A stretch of DNA of 64,000 nt from positions 4,030,001-4,094,000 of the forward strand of contig NZ_AP021875.1 of NCBI RefSeq assembly GCF_009688965.1. The letters run 5' to 3'. Numbering within the stretch: the stretch's first letter is position 1; every line of letters begins with the position of its first letter. Below, piece after piece: positions 59,464-64,000 of the stretch. Origin of the DNA: Desulfosarcina widdelii (lineage in GTDB: Bacteria > Desulfobacterota > Desulfobacteria > Desulfobacterales > Desulfosarcinaceae). The position numbers and the translations under genes are program-made. The notes beneath the pieces are model-generated. The model was given only the letters and a program-made list of their open reading frames with translations. It had not been told where the DNA came from and ran no database searches.

Positions 59464-61179
59464 GACCGTCATCTGTGGACAAAACGCCACGGCCCACGTC
59501 CCCGGCCCCATATGCGCCCCCGACGTGAGCGAAAGCCGGGTGACTTCAATCCGCGCTTCCGGAAACTGACGCTCGATCTCCGGCCGGATGCGCTCGCACA
59601 CCCGCTGTTCGTTGTCGGAAAACTGCAGCAAAATGGTCAGACGTGCATTCGACGAATAGCGCTGCTTCAGATACTCGACGGCAAAGGGCATCTGCTCGGA
59701 TGCCTTTCTGACTGTGCCGGCCTTGGCCGCGCCCTCGGCCGTCGGGCGGATCACCGGCTTGATGCCGATCAAATCGCCAAAAAAGCCTTTGGACTTGGAA
59801 ATGCGCCCTCCGGCGGCCAGAAATTTGAGCTGGTCCAGAAAAACCAGCTCGTCACAGTTCTCGCCGACACGGTGCGCCAGGGTTACGAGGTCCTCGTATG
59901 CCTGGCCCAATTGTGCCGCCCGGGCCACTTGACGCACGATCAACCCCAACCGTCCCGAAGCGGCCCCGGTGTCGATCACTGCAAAACGATCACCATGGCC
60001 GTTTTCTTCCCGCCACTGGCAGGCGGTAAGGTAATTTCCCGTGTAGACCGAACCCACGCTCAGGTAAATCGCCCGGCCATACTGTCCCAGGACGCTCTCG
60101 TAACTTTGGCGCTTCTGGAAAACGGAAGCCTGGGCCGTGGATACCGGGAGGCCGTCAGCCATGGCAGCGTAGAGTTCCCGGGGGTCGAGCAGGGTTTCCG
60201 GAACACTGCGGCTGCCCACGACCAGATGGCTGTCCAGCAGGGTCACTCCCAATTGCCGGGCCTCTTCCCGGGTCAGGGACCCGGCGGCGTCGGTCATAAT
60301 GTGAACCGTCTGCGAACCGGCAGCCGCCCTCGGCATCGCTGGCTCGTCGATCATGGCATCCACCTGCCAGTCGACAATCTCGCCCAGGCGTTCGAGCTTC
60401 TCCCGGGCCTCCCGATGGTCCCGCGTGTGCAGGTGCACCCGGAGACGATCGCCATCGGCAACGGCCACCACGCTTTCTCCCAAACCTTCGTCCGCCGATG
60501 GCCATCGAAAAACTTGCCGGGACCGCAGGGTCGTGTTCACGCAATATCCGGAGAATTGCCCCCCGGCAACCGCTTCGGATACGGTCAGCAGACCGCCGAA
60601 ACGCTCGGTAACCGGCGGCATGGGCATCCTTTCACCAGCCAGTCGATGAAAAAATCCTTCGAAAAAGATGAACATCCCCAATGCGCCGGCATCCACCACG
60701 CCGGCCCGATTCAATTCCGGCAGCAGTTCCGTCGTGGCCCGGACCGCCGCGTCGAGCTTTTCGATAGCGGAATCGGCATGCCCCCCGGCAATGTCGGCGG
60801 GCCATCGCTCCGAGATTTGTGCAAGAGTGTCAAAGATGGTCAGCATGGTACCGGGTTTGGGGTCGGCCAGAGACTGCCAGGCGGCCTTTCTACCGGCAGA
60901 AAAGCAGGCGCCCAATCCGCCGGGTTCCGCATGCTCCAGAAAACGGGAAAAAAAAGCCGCGGCGATGTTGCCGGAATTGCCCGTGGCCGATTCGATCAAC
61001 ATTTGCGGAAGCCGGTCGGGCGCGCCGTTGCTGCCGATCAAGGGCGCGAGACTGATCTTCAGGTTTCGCCCAGTGTCGCCGTCGGCCACCGGAAAAACGT
61101 TGATCGCGTCCAGAAGATCGGCCCAGGCGGCCACCCGCTCGCAGCCGGCCACCAGGGACCGGGAGATGATCCGATCCAT
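59458..61179 (-). CDS. DAK2-DegV fusion, probable one-chain fatty acid kinase (FakA-FakB)
   Basis: The product is 573 residues. Residues about 10-190 form a DAK2 nucleotide-binding domain with the ATP/Mg motif VFPVADGDTGRNL and NSGNIAAAFF. A middle segment (VVAVADGDRLRVHLHTRD, then LGEIVDWQVD) resembles the linker domain of FakA. Residues about 290-573 form DegV: VHIMTDAAGSLT, PVSTAQASVF, LKFLAAGGRISKSKGFFGD, GIKPVI, and AHMGPGTWAVAF at the end. In Gram-positive bacteria FakA phosphorylates a fatty acid held by FakB; here the two are one protein. The next gene (thioesterase) would release the fatty acid. ATG 61179 starts 2 bases after the thioesterase stop. Confidence 0.8.
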   Translation of the reverse strand: MDRIISRSLVAGCERVAAWADLLDAINVFPVADGDTGRNLKISLAPLIGSNGAPDRLPQMLIESATGNSGNIAAAFFSRFLEHAEPGGLGACFSAGRKAAWQSLADPKPGTMLTIFDTLAQISERWPADIAGGHADSAIEKLDAAVRATTELLPELNRAGVVDAGALGMFIFFEGFFHRLAGERMPMPPVTERFGGLLTVSEAVAGGQFSGYCVNTTLRSRQVFRWPSADEGLGESVVAVADGDRLRVHLHTRDHREAREKLERLGEIVDWQVDAMIDEPAMPRAAAGSQTVHIMTDAAGSLTREEARQLGVTLLDSHLVVGSRSVPETLLDPRELYAAMADGLPVSTAQASVFQKRQSYESVLGQYGRAIYLSVGSVYTGNYLTACQWREENGHGDRFAVIDTGAASGRLGLIVRQVARAAQLGQAYEDLVTLAHRVGENCDELVFLDQLKFLAAGGRISKSKGFFGDLIGIKPVIRPTAEGAAKAGTVRKASEQMPFAVEYLKQRYSSNARLTILLQFSDNEQRVCERIRPEIERQFPEARIEVTRLSLTSGAHMGPGTWAVAFCPQMTVV

Positions 61180-61181
61180 GG

Positions 61182-61589
61182 TCAAAACCCCAGGGCGTGG
61201 GAGATTTCCGACGGAATTTCAAACTCAAGAGCCATGTCCGGCAGTTTCACCGCCACCTGTTCCGCCTTTCCCCGGGTGCAGATTTCACCCGTCTCCGGCC
61301 GGCGAATCTCGAAATCCATGGCGATCTTGTAGCGGGCTTCGGTGACGGTGGCCCGGCAGATGAAGCTCTCGTCGAAACGCAGCGGCAGGATGTGCTTGAT
61401 GGAGGTTCGTGTTATCGGAAAAACCATCTGGTGCTCGGTGAGATAGGCATACAAATCGACACCCACCGATGCGAACAGCCCGAACCGGGCCACATCGAAG
61501 TACTTGAAGTAGTTGCCGTGCCACACCACCTGCATGGGGTCCAGGTCATGAAAAGGCACTTTCATTCGGATATCGTGGGTCGCCGCCAT
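61182..61589 (-). CDS. Acyl-CoA/acyl-ACP thioesterase, 4-hydroxybenzoyl-CoA thioesterase family
   Basis: The product is 135 residues with a hot-dog fold. The catalytic Asp region is FHDLDPMQVVWHGNYFKYFDVAR, followed by SIKHILPLRFDESFICRATV. It hydrolyses an acyl thioester to release free acid. GGAG lies 6 bases before ATG 61589. It is upstream of the DAK2-DegV gene by 2 bases, so released acid could be phosphorylated by that kinase. Confidence 0.85.
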   Translation of the reverse strand: MAATHDIRMKVPFHDLDPMQVVWHGNYFKYFDVARFGLFASVGVDLYAYLTEHQMVFPITRTSIKHILPLRFDESFICRATVTEARYKIAMDFEIRRPETGEICTRGKAEQVAVKLPDMALEFEIPSEISHALGF

Positions 61590-61745
61590 AAAGCGCTCCA
61601 TGAAATGATCGGATCGATAAAGCGATCCGTTGAAATCCCTTTTTAGTAAAGGAATTCAGCGTTCAGGGCAACCCCAAAGCGCGGCTTTTCCTTTGGAAAT
61701 GGTAGTTTTGCGGGGGTGTCGGGGGGAGGTCAAAAAGCGGAGCCG

Positions 61746-62030
61746 CTATTCATATTCGTAAATCTCGTATCGGGTCTCGGATTCGAGCAGGTCATCGATG
61801 CGCTTTTGAATGTCCAGGCGTTCCTGGCTGGCATACCACTGCTCCCAGTAAAAACGGGACTGCCATTTGGAAACCACCAGGATCTCGCCCGGCGGTTCGA
61901 CCCGTTTGAGTGTTTCGCTGGACAGATAACCGGGCCGGCCGGCAATGGTCGATCGGAGCTGGTTGATCAGTTTCACCAGCGCCTCCTCGTTTTCGCCGGA
62001 GGTAGCCCTACCGATATGGACTTTGATCAT
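61746..62030 (-). CDS. Antibiotic biosynthesis monooxygenase (ABM)-like protein
   Basis: The product is 94 residues with the small dimeric alpha+beta barrel fold: VHIGRATSGENEEALVKLI at the N-terminus and SKWQSRFYWEQWYASQ. The fold covers many small monooxygenases and detoxification proteins, so the name does not imply an antibiotic pathway. AAGGAGG lies 7 bases before ATG 62030. Confidence 0.75.
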   Translation of the reverse strand: MIKVHIGRATSGENEEALVKLINQLRSTIAGRPGYLSSETLKRVEPPGEILVVSKWQSRFYWEQWYASQERLDIQKRIDDLLESETRYEIYEYE

Positions 62031-62199
62031 CGCCTGTCCTCCTTGTTCATTCGACGGTTGCCGCACCCTGGCGCGGTACTTGAAAAAAACGCCCGGCCGG
62101 CGTTTTAACTGCTGGACCGGGCGCATTTTGTTTCACATAAAACCAGATTAAACCCGCGACCGACGGGCGTCAAGCCTCGAATACGAATTTGCGGATCAC

Positions 62200-62976
62200 C
62201 TATTTCTCTTTCCAGTCCGGCTGCCGTTTTTCCAAAAAGGCCGACACGCCTTCCTTGGCATCCTCGGTGGAGCACAGGCGCGCGAACGCCTCGTTCATGT
62301 ATTCGAAGGCCTTGTCGTATTCCAGGTCGGCCGCCGAATAAAAGGCGGATTTGGCGATCTGTACCGCAATGGGGCTCTTGGCGGCCAGCACGGCGGCCCA
62401 TCGTCGGGCTTCCGTCTCCAGATCGTCGGCCGGCACCACCTTGTTGATCAGTCCCATATCCAGAGCGGCCGGCGCCTTGATCAGTTCGCCGTAAAGCAGC
62501 AGTTCCATGGCCCGCTTGCGGCCCACGGATCGGGAAACCGGAATCACGGGCCCCACACAGTTGAGGCCCACGTTTATGGCCGTCAGCCCCATGCGGGCGG
62601 TGTCGGCGGCAATGGCCAGGTCGCAGGCTGCCACCAGGCCGGCCCCGTTGGCGGCGGCAACGCCATGAACCTGGGCAATCACCGGCTTGTTCAGGCGGCT
62701 GATCGTTATCAGAGGGGTTTCCATGCTGGCGATCCACTTCTTGTATTCCATGGCACTCTTGCCGAAAAAATCGCCCACGTCGATGCCTGCGCAAAAGGCT
62801 TTGCCCGCACCCTTGATAAGGATCACCCGTACCGCAGAATCGCCGTCCAGCTGGAGCAGCGCGTCGTTGAGTTCCGCGGCCAGGGCGAGGGTAAAAGTGT
62901 TGAGGCTGTCGGCACGATTCAGGGTGATTTCGCCGATGTTGTTCTCCAGATTCGCGATGACGACGGTTTCGGCCAT
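62200..62976 (-). CDS. Enoyl-CoA hydratase/isomerase family protein
   Basis: The product is 258 residues. Oxyanion-hole segments are CAGIDVGDFF and QVHGVAAANGAGLVAACDL. Of the two catalytic Glu positions of crotonase, the second (AMELLL) is present but the first region reads INVGLNCVGPVIP, without the usual Glu. It may therefore be an isomerase or another crotonase-fold enzyme. AAAGGAGG lies before the ATG. It heads the minus-strand run that ends in the acyl-ACP cluster. Confidence 0.85.
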   Translation of the reverse strand: MAETVVIANLENNIGEITLNRADSLNTFTLALAAELNDALLQLDGDSAVRVILIKGAGKAFCAGIDVGDFFGKSAMEYKKWIASMETPLITISRLNKPVIAQVHGVAAANGAGLVAACDLAIAADTARMGLTAINVGLNCVGPVIPVSRSVGRKRAMELLLYGELIKAPAALDMGLINKVVPADDLETEARRWAAVLAAKSPIAVQIAKSAFYSAADLEYDKAFEYMNEAFARLCSTEDAKEGVSAFLEKRQPDWKEK

Positions 62977-63015
62977 TTGGATCCTCCTTTGGTAATGACG
63001 TTAAAAACGACGGAT

Positions 63016-63144
63016 TTGCATAAAGTCAAAAGTGACCCATTGGTGTCATTCCCGCGCAGGTGAAAATCCATAACTATTTGTAAACAATAGATTCCCGCCT
63101 GCGCGAGAATGACATGTCCGGGGGCTTATTACGAGTTCATGCAA
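63016..63144. repeat. Palindromic element, related to family A
   Basis: Inner arms GTCATTCCCGCGCAGGTGAAA and GATTCCCGCCTGCGCGAGAA TGAC are inverted, with outer ends TTGCATAAAGTC and GAGTTCATGCAA. The GTCATTCC-CGCAGG core resembles the family A elements at 10965 and 14974. It fills the 208-base gap before the HD-GYP gene. Confidence 0.6.
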
Positions 63145-63184
63145 AACAAATTTGCATGCAAAAAAATCGATCTGGCTGTAAAAG

Positions 63185-64000
63185 TCAAAAGCTCGCCGCC
63201 CCCCACGGTCCCAAACATTCGGACTTCTGGTGTTCCCGGAACAACGCTTCGAAACGGGCCAGTTCCGCATCGGAACCCATGGGGCTGTCCAGTATGCCGG
63301 GATTTTCATGAACGGCAGCCACCAGGGCTGTTGCAGCCTCGGGATCGAAACGGGTTCCGGCGCCGACTTTCAACTGCACGGCGGCTTCTTCAAGACCGAT
63401 GGCCTTCATTCCGGCCCGGCCGGAAATCATGGTTTCGAAGGCGTCGCAAACCTTAAGGATGCGAGCGCCCAACGGAATGGCGTCGCCTTTCAAACCTTCC
63501 GGGTACCCGCTGCCATCCATATTTTCATGATGATAACGCACCATGGGGATCAGATGGGACAGGAACGTAAGAGGCTGCAGGATACTGGCGCCCACCACCG
63601 GGTGGAGGCGGATCAGGTCCATCTCCCGGCTGTTCAGACATCCAAGCCGTCCCAGAATCTCCCGGCCGGTACCAATTTTTCCGATGTCGTGCAAAAGCCC
63701 CGCCTGGTATAATGCCTGGGCCTGGGCATCGGTCAGTCCCATTTTACGGGCCGTCGCCCGGGCAAGCCGGGCCACGTTCAGGGAATGGCCGTGGGTTTCC
63801 GGATGCTTGGCTTCCAGGGCCATGGCCAGCCCCTCCACGGTCTGGCGAAACGTATCCAAAAGGCGCTCGTCATAGCGCAGGGCCTTGTGCAGGGCGATGG
63901 CTCCCTGCTCGCCAAGGGCGGTGAGAAAATCCACCTCACCGGGGGTCAGGTTTCGTTTGGCGCCGAAATAAACGGCCAATATCCCGGTATAAGGTGCGAC
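63185..64000 (-). CDS. GAF/HD-GYP domain protein, 5' truncated by the window edge
   Basis: The frame is open to the last base of the window; 272 residues are visible. The tail of a GAF-like domain (YTGILAVYFGAKRNLTPGEVDFLTALGEQGAIALHKA) is followed by an HD-GYP phosphodiesterase domain with HDIGKIG and HHENMDGSGYPEGLKG. HD-GYP domains degrade cyclic di-GMP or act as scaffolds. The GAF domain suggests ligand control; N-terminal domains are unseen. It is on the minus strand, so transcription comes from outside the window. Confidence 0.85.
   Translation of the reverse strand, partial: VAPYTGILAVYFGAKRNLTPGEVDFLTALGEQGAIALHKALRYDERLLDTFRQTVEGLAMALEAKHPETHGHSLNVARLARATARKMGLTDAQAQALYQAGLLHDIGKIGTGREILGRLGCLNSREMDLIRLHPVVGASILQPLTFLSHLIPMVRYHHENMDGSGYPEGLKGDAIPLGARILKVCDAFETMISGRAGMKAIGLEEAAVQLKVGAGTRFDPEAATALVAAVHENPGILDSPMGSDAELARFEALFREHQKSECLGPWGAASF

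Noticed and set aside
59362..61332. A 656-codon plus-strand open frame
   Set aside because: It is the antisense of the DAK2-DegV gene, with no ribosome binding site or recognisable domain, and it is a product of high GC content.
1..64000. CRISPR array, prophage, integrase, rRNA or tRNA genes
   Set aside because: No regularly spaced direct repeats, phage genes, integrase motifs or RNA gene signatures were seen on reading both strands.

Overview
The window is about 58% GC and densely coded, and reads like the chromosome of a Desulfobacterota (Desulfosarcina-like, former delta-proteobacterial) organism. The pointers are a DUF3786 iron-sulfur protein, rubrerythrin and rhodanese/ferritin-like proteins, an ADP-forming acetyl-CoA synthetase, an AhpD-like protein, a B12-radical SAM protein, and many short palindromic intergenic elements. 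This assignment is by gene content only. No rRNA, tRNA, CRISPR array, phage or transposase gene was seen.

Layout. 1-7.6 kb: mixed metabolic genes (two NAD-dependent epimerase/reductases, a solute-binding protein, lytic transglycosylase, AhpD-like, YbaK-like, serine hydrolase). 7.6-10.3 kb: cytochrome bd oxidase cydA-cydB plus an unlisted 43-codon small subunit. 10.3-11.7 kb: a DksA/TraR zinc-finger protein and a Cys-rich protein. 11.7-20 kb (minus strand): a signalling cluster of class III nucleotide cyclase, GAF protein, FGE-fold protein and a giant transporter/HEAT/cNMP-binding protein. 20-26.7 kb (minus): a tight operon gshB-like, oppA, oppB, oppC, oppD, oppF. 26.9-30.2 kb (plus, divergent): GNAT, RimK-like ATP-grasp and PP-loop ATPase. 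30.3-37.2 kb (minus): 2-oxoglutarate dehydrogenase operon odhA-odhB-lpdA followed by an M20 peptidase. 37.3-44.6 kb: redox and stress genes. 44.7-49.5 kb: acetyl-CoA synthetase (ADP-forming) with a MarR gene, ChrA, and a PerR/Fur regulator with a visible operator. 49.6-52.3 kb: PEBP-like lipoprotein and dnaK. 52.3-63 kb (minus): radical SAM, PlsC, ketosynthase, ACP, LpxL-like acyltransferase, glycosyltransferase, two TRL-like lipoproteins, a FakA-FakB fusion, thioesterase, ABM protein and enoyl-CoA hydratase. 63.2 kb to the end: a partial GAF/HD-GYP protein.

How the parts fit. The best candidate for an undescribed system is the block at 20-30.2 kb. It joins two ATP-grasp ligases, an acyltransferase, an ATP-dependent PP-loop enzyme and a complete oligopeptide importer, and looks like a pathway that makes, recaptures or recycles a small peptide or amide metabolite. 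A nucleotide-cyclase/cNMP-effector cluster lies directly downstream on the same strand as the importer. The second candidate is the 52-62 kb acyl-ACP cluster, which has the parts to build, activate and attach an unusual acyl chain to a glycosylated lipid, with a one-polypeptide fatty acid kinase.

At least seven families of palindromic or inverted-repeat elements are scattered through the intergenic spaces. Several supply stop codons or C-terminal codons to the neighbouring genes.
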